41,097 nucleotides of DNA from assembly GCA_003165235.1 (NCBI GenBank), contig PLSV01000171.1:1-41097 (forward strand), written 5' to 3'. The position numbers and the translations under genes are program-made. Under the pieces are notes generated by a model. The model searched no databases. It was not told where the DNA came from and was given only the letters and a program-made list of their open reading frames with translations. Source of the stretch: Syntrophobacteraceae bacterium. Its GTDB lineage: Bacteria > Desulfobacterota > Syntrophobacteria > Syntrophobacterales > Syntrophobacteraceae. Below are positions 15,926 to 23,182 of the stretch, in pieces (within the stretch, counting starts at the first letter, position 1; each line of letters starts with the position of its first letter).

Positions 15926-16519
15926 ATGAACAGCAAATACATTGAGGTGAGATGGCACGGTCGCGGTGGTCAGGGCGCGGTCACGGCTGCTGAGATTCTG
16001 GCTCAAGCCGCCTACTACGACGGGTACAAGGGAGTAACAGCCGCTCCGTTCTTCGGGGCCGAAAGAAGAGGCGCTCCTGTCATCGCCTCAAACAGGTTTG
16101 CGCGCGAGCCGGTGAGGACCTTCTCCCTGGTTCAGAAGCCTGCGGTGGTGGTCGTGCTCGACGACACCATACTGCGCGTGGTGGACGTCGCAGCAGGAAT
16201 CCAACCGGACGGCATCGTTATTATAAACAGCCGGAAATCGCCCGATCAGATAGGTTTGCCGTCGCACCTGCGGGTTGCAGTGACTGACGCAACGCAGTGG
16301 GCCATAGAAGCCGGCCTCATTATCTCCGGGGCGGTCATGTTCAATACGGCGATTTTGGGCGGGTTCTCCAAGGCCACCGGACTTATTGGCATGGAAAGCA
16401 TCGAAAAGGCCCTGAGAAACCATTTCAAGGGTGATGAGGGCCAAAAGAATGTGCTTGGCGCAAGGCTGGCGTGCAAGGGAACCATTGTTTCCAGGACCAC
16501 GGGGAATGGCTGCTCCTGA
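15926..16519 (+). CDS. 2-oxoacid:ferredoxin oxidoreductase, gamma subunit
   Basis: A 197-residue protein. The ATG at 15926 (MNSKYIEVRWHGRGGQG) matches where gamma subunits begin and follows GAGG; an upstream TTG at 15839 would overlap the promoter leader. WHGRGGQGAVTAAEILA, FFGAERRGAPV and ISGAVMFNTAILGGF are typical of the PorC/KorC family. In the complete enzyme this subunit works with alpha, beta and a ferredoxin-like delta to decarboxylate pyruvate or another 2-oxoacid to acyl-CoA and reduced ferredoxin. The delta gene follows after 88 nt, but no alpha or beta gene is present. The substrate cannot be assigned. Confidence 0.88.
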   Translation: MNSKYIEVRWHGRGGQGAVTAAEILAQAAYYDGYKGVTAAPFFGAERRGAPVIASNRFAREPVRTFSLVQKPAVVVVLDDTILRVVDVAAGIQPDGIVIINSRKSPDQIGLPSHLRVAVTDATQWAIEAGLIISGAVMFNTAILGGFSKATGLIGMESIEKALRNHFKGDEGQKNVLGARLACKGTIVSRTTGNGCS

Positions 16520-16607
16520 TTTATTCCACCGGCCGGCTTGGGGAGCTTTCCTTTGTTCCCTTTAGCCGCAAAGACGCTTGGCGCGCTAATAATAAAAGGA
16601 AGATTAC

Positions 16608-16910
16608 ATGGAATCCAGCAAAGCTCATCAAGACCCCTTTACAGTTGCCAGAGGAAAACTTTGCACGGCTGAGGCCGGAATGACCGGCGACTGGAGATCC
16701 TCGCGACCTGAAATAGACAGCTCGAAATGCATTCTGTCCAAAACAGGAAACAAACCCTGTTTTCTTTGCTGGATGTATTGCCCCGAGGGAATCGTCACGA
16801 AGTCCATCCCTGTGAAAATCGACTATGATTACTGCAAGGGATGCGGCATCTGCGCGCAGGAGTGCCCTGCCAAAGCGATCCGGATGGTTGCCGAGCAAAA
16901 CATCGATTAG
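16608..16910 (+). CDS. 2-oxoacid:ferredoxin oxidoreductase, delta subunit (2x[4Fe-4S] ferredoxin)
   Basis: A 100-residue protein with ribosome site AAAGGAAG. The C-terminal 60 residues carry two [4Fe-4S] binding motifs: CFLCWMYCPEG, with an additional Cys ten residues before it, and CKGCGICAQECPAKAI. The first motif has an expanded gap (CILSKTGNKPC) compared with the usual CxxC start. About 35 N-terminal residues precede it, as in PorD-type subunits. It passes electrons from the catalytic subunits to ferredoxin. Cotranscribed with the gamma gene. With no alpha or beta subunit in the window, the partners must lie elsewhere or the pair is a leftover. Confidence 0.85.
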   Translation: MESSKAHQDPFTVARGKLCTAEAGMTGDWRSSRPEIDSSKCILSKTGNKPCFLCWMYCPEGIVTKSIPVKIDYDYCKGCGICAQECPAKAIRMVAEQNID

Positions 16911-16935
16911 ACGGCCCGCGCACGTAGCGTAGAGA

Positions 16936-16988
16936 GAATTGAGAGATTCAGGAATTTAATTCCTCAATTCAGGGATGGATTTAATCCC
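16936..16988. repeat. Overlapping short inverted repeats after the delta-subunit gene
   Basis: GAATTGAG (16936-16943) pairs with CTCAATTC (16963-16970) around the palindrome GGAATT-T-AATTCC (16951-16963). A second hairpin, GGGAT-GGATTTA-ATCCC (16972-16988), follows, and each is trailed by CTCAAT. No T-run follows, so a Rho-independent terminator is not supported; an RNA-stabilising structure between the convergent genes is possible. Confidence 0.4.
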
Positions 16989-17041
16989 TCAATGCCCTGC
17001 GCCATAGCCCTTTCCGCTAATCCTGTCTAAGCTTTTCTCCG

Positions 17042-17752
17042 CTACCGCTTTCGAAACGCGAAAGTCGCCCGGTCAAAGTATTCATCCATATTTTCGGCGG
17101 CCAAAGCGAGCTTTGCGAATCCGGCGGCGTCGAATGCCGCGCTCAATTCATTCTGCGACAGAGCGCCGCTCATGCACCACGCCCATGCGTCCGGCTCGGA
17201 GGCGAAGTAGTCCGGAAGAATTCCCCTTCGGCATAGATCGGCCCCTGCCACGACCCCACCCCGCCTCAGTACGCGGGAAAGCTCGACGATCAGATCGCCT
17301 TTCTCCGGGAAGAGATTGAACACTCCATTTAGAATTATCCACTCAAAGGAACCCGGCCTAAAAGGAAGGCTGTCGCCATCGGCGCAGACGAATTCAAACT
17401 CAAGACCCGGAAAAGATTGTCCAGCCAGGGCCCAGGCCTTTATCAGCGCCGGGATCGCCGAATCCAGGTTCACTATCCTGAAGCCGGAGCCGGCAGAGAG
17501 CTTCAGCATAATTGAATCGACCCCGGTCCCGCAGCCTAGGTTAAGAACCCTGTCACCAGGTTTTGGATGCAGATGGTGGAGCACGTTTCCGCAGGGCAGG
17601 AAATCTTCCCATATCTCATCAGGAAGGCGATCAATGAGGCCGGCAGGATAACCAAGTTCTGCAGCCAGGGATTTGCCGCCCAATCCGGGGGCCTTGAGCC
17701 TTTTTTGCCCTTGGTGCAGTTGCTCGTAATATTTTCGGATATGTTTTTTCAA
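17042..17752 (-). CDS. Class I SAM-dependent methyltransferase, substrate unknown
   Basis: A 236-residue protein with the Rossmann-like methyltransferase fold. Motif I is GDRVLNLGCGTGVDS near residue 70. FVCADGDSLPFRPGSFEWI carries the acidic adenine-contact and motif II region, and VLRRGGVVAGADLC is motif III. The layout resembles the UbiE/ArsM branch, and GALSQNELSAAFDAAGF recalls ArsM, but the cysteine set needed to bind arsenite is absent. No neighbouring biosynthesis gene suggests a substrate. It is convergent with the oxidoreductase genes and divergent from the dehydrogenase at 18107. Confidence 0.75.
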   Translation of the reverse strand: MKKHIRKYYEQLHQGQKRLKAPGLGGKSLAAELGYPAGLIDRLPDEIWEDFLPCGNVLHHLHPKPGDRVLNLGCGTGVDSIMLKLSAGSGFRIVNLDSAIPALIKAWALAGQSFPGLEFEFVCADGDSLPFRPGSFEWIILNGVFNLFPEKGDLIVELSRVLRRGGVVAGADLCRRGILPDYFASEPDAWAWCMSGALSQNELSAAFDAAGFAKLALAAENMDEYFDRATFAFRKR

Positions 17753-18106
17753 TTCTTTTGTCTCACCGGCGAACGGGATCTCTTGGGCGCCGGGCTAAGG
17801 TCCCGAAACGCGCATTCAGCCTATGGCACCCTCGTATGATAAACTTATATAATACTCTACCGAAAAAAAATAACCACTCTGCGTCGTGAGAGCGTGTAGC
17901 GGGCAGGCCGGCCGCTGTGAGTTTTGCGAAGACCGCCGCATCTCTTGCTGCACAGGGCAAGAAGACATATCCTGAAATTGCTGAAACCCTTGGCGCGCAG
18001 CTTGCCTTTTTCATTAGTATATGGGAAAAGTTTATCCTTTCCCTGTTCGAGTAACGGTCCGGCAAATGCGCTCCACATTGAATCAAACTCAGAATGGAGG
18101 TGTGTC
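17753..18106. other. Divergent intergenic region (354 nt)
   Basis: Sits between the methyltransferase and 3-hydroxyacyl-CoA dehydrogenase genes. It contains an AT-rich segment around 17836-17872 with an exact TATAAT (17848-17853, plus strand), but no convincing -35 element at the right distance on either strand. No coding frame with a ribosome site was found. Confidence 0.4.
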
Positions 18107-19051
18107 ATGATCAAAAAAATCGCCGTAGTGGGTTCGGGAACGATGGGGCATGGTATTGCCGAGTCTTTTGCCATGTATGGATATGATGTCAATATATACG
18201 ACATAGATGACGCCAGGCTGAATGCGGCGATAGAAGAAATCAGGGAAGAGCTCGAGCTGTTGTCCGAGGAAAAATTCATTGAGCCTCATGTAATAGGGGC
18301 AGCCCTTCAGAGAATCAAAACATTCACGGATCTGAAAAAAACGGTGGCGGACCGCGATTATGTAATAGAGGTAGTCCCTGAGGAACTGGAGCTCAAGCAG
18401 CGCTTATTTCAGGAACTGGACGGATACTCCCCGCCGCATGCCATTCTGTCCAGTAATACGTCCAGTCTGAAGTTAAACGATATGACGGCTCGCCTTGGTG
18501 ATGAGCGCAAACAGCGGGTGATGGTGAACCATTGGTATAACCCGGCCCACCTCATGCCCATCGTGGAGCTGTCCTTTTTCGGCAATATGCCTGAATCGAT
18601 CTATGCGGAGGTCGAACAACTTTATGCCGGGATCAGGAAGCAAACGGTCAAGGTCCTCAAAGACGTCCCCGGTCTTGTGGCGAACCGGATTCAGCAGGGT
18701 GTCGCCAGGGAGGCTTTCTCGATCATCGAACAGGGTATCGCGGCGCCGGAAGACGTGGACAAGGCCCTTAAGTTCGGGCCGGCCTTCAGGTACGCAACGA
18801 CCGGACAACTGGAGGTGGCCGACTTCGGCGGGTTGGACATCTGGTGTATCGTTGGTGATAACCTGCTGAAGGTAATGGATAATTCCCAGTCTTCCAATAA
18901 CCTTTTGAGGCGGAAGGTAAAGGAAGGGAAGCTGGGCATCAAGACAGGAGAGGGATTTTACAAGTATCGGAAGGAAGAGATCCCGGAAATCAGAAAGAAG
19001 TTTATGAAAAAGCTCATAAACCAGTTAAAGGCGTCGGCATTCTATGTTTGA
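18107..19051 (+). CDS. 3-hydroxyacyl-CoA dehydrogenase, NAD-binding
   Basis: A 314-residue protein. The ATG at 18107 follows GGAGG closely and begins directly with the NAD-binding loop IAVVGSGTMGHGIAESFA; an upstream in-frame codon at 17924 would add 61 unrelated residues. SSNTSSLKL and VNHWYNPAHLMPIVEL, with the catalytic His, follow, then the C-terminal dimerisation domain ending in KTGEGFYKYR. It oxidises an L-3-hydroxyacyl-CoA to the 3-keto form with NAD+. The next gene, 53 nt downstream, is a short-chain fatty acid carrier, so a C4 substrate such as 3-hydroxybutyryl-CoA is a reasonable inference. This copy is intact, unlike the one at 14.2-15.1 kb. Confidence 0.88.
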   Translation: MIKKIAVVGSGTMGHGIAESFAMYGYDVNIYDIDDARLNAAIEEIREELELLSEEKFIEPHVIGAALQRIKTFTDLKKTVADRDYVIEVVPEELELKQRLFQELDGYSPPHAILSSNTSSLKLNDMTARLGDERKQRVMVNHWYNPAHLMPIVELSFFGNMPESIYAEVEQLYAGIRKQTVKVLKDVPGLVANRIQQGVAREAFSIIEQGIAAPEDVDKALKFGPAFRYATTGQLEVADFGGLDIWCIVGDNLLKVMDNSQSSNNLLRRKVKEGKLGIKTGEGFYKYRKEEIPEIRKKFMKKLINQLKASAFYV

Positions 19052-19104
19052 TCGTCGAACTGAAAGGATAAGCGCATCGCCAAACAGAAGTGAGGTATGA
19101 AAAG

Positions 19105-20430
19105 ATGATAAACAGAATTCTCATGTTTTTCGTAAACCTGATGCAAAAGTATCTTCCCGACCCTTTTGCAATTGCCTGGATCATCTCGCTGGTAGTGGTT
19201 GCTATGGCGATGGGCATAACCCACAAAGGCCCCGTGGAGATAGTCAATTACTGGGGGCAGGGATTTTTTGACATCCTGGCCTTTGCCATGCAGATGACGC
19301 TTGTAATCATTACGGGCTATGCTCTGGCCTCGGCCCAGGTCGTGCGCAGGTTTCTGCAGGCTATCGCGCGCATACCTCGCACTCCCTGGCAGACCGTCCT
19401 TTTCATTGGTTTTGTCTCGATGGCTCTCTATTACTTGAACTGGGGGCTGGGCTTGATCGCGGGCGGCCTGCTCGCTCGAGAAGCCGCCAAACTGCATCCG
19501 GATGTGGATTTTCGACTTATGGTCGCGGCGGCTTTTTCCGGAATCATCATTACGCATGGCGGCCTTTCAGCATCTGTTCCCCTGCTCGTGAACACCAAAG
19601 GGCATTTCTTGGAAAAGGATATTGGGCTCATTCCTCTCTCCCAAACCATCTTTCATCCTCAGGCGCTATTTATCGCCATTACCCTCGCTATCGTAATTCC
19701 CTTTGTGCTCGTACTGATGATTCCGAAAAAGGAAGATACCGTTTTGGCCGATCCTGCGCTCCTCCAGGAAGAACAGGTTGCAGTTGTTGCAGGCCCTGTC
19801 GAAAAGCAATTGGCGGATCGCGTTGAGTCCAGCAAAATCCTAAACTACACACTGGGATTGATGGGCCTCATATATCTCATTTATTATTTTGGAAAAAATG
19901 GGTTTAACCTCAACTTGAATATAATCATATTCACATTCCTGACCCTTGGGATACTTGCCCATGGTACGCTCATCAACTACTCAAAAGCTGTAAGCAAGGG
20001 AAGCAACACCGCCGCCGGGATTATTCTGCAATATCCCTTTTATGCCGGCATAATGGGGATTATGAAGGGAAGCGGCCTGGTCTTCGTGATATCCGGCTGG
20101 CTTTTGCAGATGTCTTCTTACAGGACTTTCGAGATGTTTTGTTACTTCTGTTCTCTCGTTATCAGTGTTTTTATTCCTTCTGCCGGGGGGCACTGGGTTG
20201 TGCAGGCGCCGTTCATGCTGCCCGCTGCCGCGCAGTTGGGCGTCGAGCCCTGGAAAGTCGCCATGGGTGTTGCATGGGGCGAGAGTATCTGGAATGTTGT
20301 CTGCCCCTTCTGGGCATTGCCCCTTTTGGCGATAGCCAACATAAGCATTCGTGATTTAATAGGTTTTACCGTCCTGTTATTCATTATTGGCAACATCGTC
20401 GCCATAACGGGTATCCTGCTGATTCAATAG
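19105..20430 (+). CDS. atoE: Short-chain fatty acid transporter (AtoE family)
   Basis: A 441-residue integral membrane protein, the length of E. coli AtoE (about 440). The ATG at 19105 follows GAGG by 9 nt; a GTG at 19090 is a weaker alternative. Roughly ten to twelve hydrophobic segments are seen. LPDPFAIAWIISL, ALYYLNWGLGLIAGGLLARE, FSGIIITHGGLSASVPLLV and FIPSAGGHWVVQAPFM are typical of the family. E. coli AtoE takes up acetoacetate and butyrate. A soluble loop of about 50 residues lies in the middle. Paired with the preceding dehydrogenase, it suggests growth on, or exchange of, butyrate-like acids. Confidence 0.9.
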   Translation: MINRILMFFVNLMQKYLPDPFAIAWIISLVVVAMAMGITHKGPVEIVNYWGQGFFDILAFAMQMTLVIITGYALASAQVVRRFLQAIARIPRTPWQTVLFIGFVSMALYYLNWGLGLIAGGLLAREAAKLHPDVDFRLMVAAAFSGIIITHGGLSASVPLLVNTKGHFLEKDIGLIPLSQTIFHPQALFIAITLAIVIPFVLVLMIPKKEDTVLADPALLQEEQVAVVAGPVEKQLADRVESSKILNYTLGLMGLIYLIYYFGKNGFNLNLNIIIFTFLTLGILAHGTLINYSKAVSKGSNTAAGIILQYPFYAGIMGIMKGSGLVFVISGWLLQMSSYRTFEMFCYFCSLVISVFIPSAGGHWVVQAPFMLPAAAQLGVEPWKVAMGVAWGESIWNVVCPFWALPLLAIANISIRDLIGFTVLLFIIGNIVAITGILLIQ

Positions 20431-20498
20431 CGGGCTGGGCGCAGGCGGATATTTAGCTTGCCTCATCCTGTTTAGACTAAAGAAACCGGACAAAACGC

Positions 20499-21395
20499 AT
20501 GGGGTTTTGGACAAAGTTCTTGGCGCGTCGCAAGGTAAATGATTTCATTGAAGCCGCAATGCACGGCAATCTGCCCGAGGTCAAACTTCTGCTGGCGGAG
20601 GGCGCCGAGGTAAATGCCAGGCACAAATACGGCATAACCGCGTTGATGCTTGCTTCCAATAATGGCCATCGTGAGGTCGTGCAGGCGCTGCTGGCCGAGG
20701 GCGCCGAGGTCAATGCCCAGAACGGGGAAGGCATAACGGCGTTGAAGGGCGCCTCCCAGAATGGTCACAGTGATGTAGTGCAGGTGCTGCTCGCCGGTGG
20801 GGCCGAGGTCGATGCCAGGGACGTGAACGGTTTAACCGCGTTGATGATTGCCTCCCATAATGGCCACAGTGAGGTAGTGCAGGCGCTGCTCGCCAAAGGG
20901 GCCGAGGTCAATGCCAGGCACAAGGGCGGCCATATCGCGTTGATGATTGCCTCCCGGTTTGGCCACCGTGAGGTCGTGCAGGCGTTGCTCGCCAAAGGGG
21001 CCGATGTCAATGCCAGGAACGAGAACGGCACAACCGCGCTGATGTTTGCCTCTCAGAACGGTTACCCTGAGGTCGTGCAGGTGCTGCTCGCCAAAGGGGC
21101 CGACGTCAATGCCAGGAACGAATACGGCATAACCGCATTGATAATTGCCGCTCAGAATGGTCACAAAGAGGTCGTGCAGGCGCTGCTGGCCGAGGGCTCC
21201 GAGGTCAATGCCTCGAACGAGGAAGGCGTAAGGGCGTTGATGGGCGCCTCTGAGAATGGCCACCCTGAGGTCGTGCAGGTGCTGCTCGCCAAAGGGGCAG
21301 AGGTCGATGCCAGGAATAAACACGGCAAGACCGCGCTGATGCTTGCCTCCAATGACGAAGTGATAGAAATGCTTATGAAGGCGCGAGCAAAGTAA
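20499..21395 (+). CDS. Ankyrin-repeat protein
   Basis: A 298-residue protein made almost entirely of ankyrin repeats: an N-cap (from about residue 12), seven 33-residue units and a C-cap. The consensus is TALMIASQNGHxEVVQALLAKGAEVNAR. There is no signal peptide, membrane segment or other domain, so it is probably cytoplasmic and acts through protein binding. The partner is unknown. The ribosome site is weak. The codons of the repeats are nearly identical from unit to unit, which suggests recent expansion. It follows atoE by 68 nt but has no obvious functional link with it. Confidence 0.85.
   Translation: MGFWTKFLARRKVNDFIEAAMHGNLPEVKLLLAEGAEVNARHKYGITALMLASNNGHREVVQALLAEGAEVNAQNGEGITALKGASQNGHSDVVQVLLAGGAEVDARDVNGLTALMIASHNGHSEVVQALLAKGAEVNARHKGGHIALMIASRFGHREVVQALLAKGADVNARNENGTTALMFASQNGYPEVVQVLLAKGADVNARNEYGITALIIAAQNGHKEVVQALLAEGSEVNASNEEGVRALMGASENGHPEVVQVLLAKGAEVDARNKHGKTALMLASNDEVIEMLMKARAK
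20601..21293 (+). repeat. Seven tandem 99-bp repeats inside the ankyrin gene
   Basis: The segment encoding GAEVNAR-type boundaries recurs at exact 99-bp spacing from 20601 to 21294 (693 bp = 7 x 99). Stretches such as GAGGTCGTGCAGGCGCTGCT recur with few or no changes between units, far closer than protein-level conservation requires. The array should be prone to copy-number change. Confidence 0.8.
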
Positions 21396-21535
21396 TCTGG
21401 CGTGTGCTCCGAACGGCCGGATCTTGGATTTAGTAATACAGTCGGCCGGCTGACGCAAAGACAAGCAGAACCGTGGAAGCTGACAGCGATACCGCAGGCA
21501 ATGTAAGAGCTGAATCGAAACCTGGAGAAGCGATA

Positions 21536-21961
21536 ATGAAGAGAGCTTTACTTGCTTTAATGATGTGGTGTGCAGTGTTGGCGGTTGTTCTGCCGGTTCA
21601 TCGAGTCAAGGCCGGCACAGAAACGATAGTGACGGCAGCGCAGGTCAATGGCTCATGGGAGAACAAAAATGGCGCGTTCAATATCCGGGCCCTGGGCAAG
21701 CAGCGGCTCCAGGTCTCGTTTTCAGGTATTTACAGGTACAACACGCCCGCTGGTCCGTCGGAAAACGAAGGAGAAGCCGGCGGCATTGCTTTCATCGAGG
21801 GGGACACCGCGACATTCAAGCCCGAAGATGCTCAGGATGAGTGCTTGATTACGATGAAATTCACAAAGGACAAGCTCACTGTAACTCAAGAAGGTATCTG
21901 CGGTTTCGGCTTCCATGTCACTGCCGCCGGGGTTTATCGCAAGGTGGGCAGTCCTAGATAG
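21536..21961 (+). CDS. Secreted protein of unknown function
   Basis: A 141-residue protein. The ATG at 21536 follows GGAG and starts with a clear signal peptide (MKRALLALMMWCAVLAVVL, likely cut after VKA). The mature part of about 115 residues looks beta-rich (SWENKNGAFNIRALGKQRL, VSFSGIYRYNT, ITMKFTKDKLTVTQEG) with two cysteines that could form a disulfide. I do not recognise the family; it may be a small beta-barrel or lipocalin-like periplasmic protein. It lies 13 nt before another secreted-protein gene, probably cotranscribed. Confidence 0.65.
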   Translation: MKRALLALMMWCAVLAVVLPVHRVKAGTETIVTAAQVNGSWENKNGAFNIRALGKQRLQVSFSGIYRYNTPAGPSENEGEAGGIAFIEGDTATFKPEDAQDECLITMKFTKDKLTVTQEGICGFGFHVTAAGVYRKVGSPR

Positions 21962-21974
21962 AAAGGAGCGCCCC

Positions 21975-22710
21975 ATGTTTGACAGGCTCGGTTTCTTTTC
22001 GATCGTGTTGCTGGCGTGCCTGGTCGTCGCAGGCCCCGTTTTGGCCCAGGATGCTGCCGAACTCACGCGCGCCTTCGATGAGCACAATTCTGCAGCCAAA
22101 GCGGGTGAACTAAAAAAAATGCTATCACTGCGCACGATTGAACAACAAAAGGATATCAACAGGGAGATAGTGAAAAGACAGGATCGCCATTACTTCCTGT
22201 TGCTGGCGCGCGCTCAAATACCGGAATCATACGAGGTGGAGCATGTTGCGAAGGGCAGGGACGGCCAAAGCGCCACCCTCTATTTGCTTGGGCAATTTCC
22301 GGCCATGCGCGAAATAGAGCGGCCGCGCACCCGTATGGAGGAGATGATTTCCTTCAAGAAAGAAGAAGGCAAGTGGGAAATTGATTCGGCCCTGCCCCTG
22401 GGCGATCCGGACAAGGTCAAAACACCCCGGGGACTTGAATTACGACCCTCAGAATGCCGATAAGAATGTTTCAGGTAATATCGGCGGCCGTATTGTGAAG
22501 ACCGGGTTCCACCCCGAGTATACGCTTGTGCTGCTGCGTGTGATGGATGAGGAGGACGCGGTTTTCCTGCCCGCCAAAGAGGTGTTCCAGCGCGCTGGAG
22601 CGCCTCTGGAAGAACTCGAGCCCTGGAACCTTTACGAGTTTTCAGGGCATCCGCACAAAAGCGATAAGCAGAAATTTTTCGCTGTCAGCGGTAAAATGGT
22701 TGAAGAATAA
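21975..22710 (+). pseudogene. Secreted protein of unknown function, interrupted by a frameshift
   Basis: From ATG at 21975 (AAGGAG, 7 nt) a signal peptide (FFSIVLLACLVVAGPVLAQ) leads into a frame that ends at 22463 after KTPRGLELRPSECR. In the next frame a coherent sequence with no start codon or ribosome site of its own continues to 22710: DLNYDPQNADKNVSGNIGG through VSGKMVEE. Removing one base from CCCCGGGG (22425-22432) joins them as KTPRDLNYDPQNADK. The total length (245 codons plus one base) fits a single insertion. The intact ancestor would be a 244-residue periplasmic protein with a helical N-terminal and a beta-rich C-terminal domain. A homopolymer-type sequencing error is a real alternative, in which case the gene is functional. 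Confidence 0.65.
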
Positions 22711-22748
22711 GTTTTAAGCCGCCGTGTTTTGGCCGGACAATGTATCTT

Positions 22749-23090
22749 CTATCTGACTTTCGCTTCAATGGCGGTGATATGGTCAGTAGCCACCAGAGCA
22801 TCATAAAATTCTTTCTGGCTTATTTTAGCAAGGTGCAGGAGGTTGCCTTTAACGCCACTCACTATGCCGGTAATTGTCTGGCCTGATGATAAAGTGAGTG
22901 TTACGCTCTTGCCTTTGAGCCCAGCCAGATTCTCCATCATGGATGTATTTACATCGAAGTCGGCAGCTTCCCTTATCCCTTCTTCACCGGCTGAGAAGCT
23001 TCGTGGCGCTATAAATGCATTCACTCCAAAGATCATGACTAGAGCTAGAACGGCTACCATTAGATTCTTTCTGTTAAGTTTTTTCATCAT
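22749..23090 (-). CDS. Small secreted Sm/SH3-like protein
   Basis: A 113-residue protein starting MMKKLNRKNLMVAVLALVMI, a signal peptide; an AGGAGAGGGG region precedes the start. The mature part contains NLAGLKGKSVTLTLSSGQTI, then TGIVSGVKGNLLHLAKIS and KEFYDALVATDHITAIEA. This is the five-stranded Sm-like pattern seen in small exported proteins of Geobacter and other Desulfobacterota. Function unknown; it probably forms oligomers in the periplasm. Monocistronic by position, convergent with the frameshifted secreted-protein gene. Confidence 0.7.
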   Translation of the reverse strand: MMKKLNRKNLMVAVLALVMIFGVNAFIAPRSFSAGEEGIREAADFDVNTSMMENLAGLKGKSVTLTLSSGQTITGIVSGVKGNLLHLAKISQKEFYDALVATDHITAIEAKVR

Positions 23091-23182
23091 TACCCCTCTC
23101 CTGTTCCATCTTATAGGTTTTCCGTTTGGCCCTGTTTCCGCCTGCCCTCAGTCCTCCGAATCGGAGTGCGCCACAGATACGA

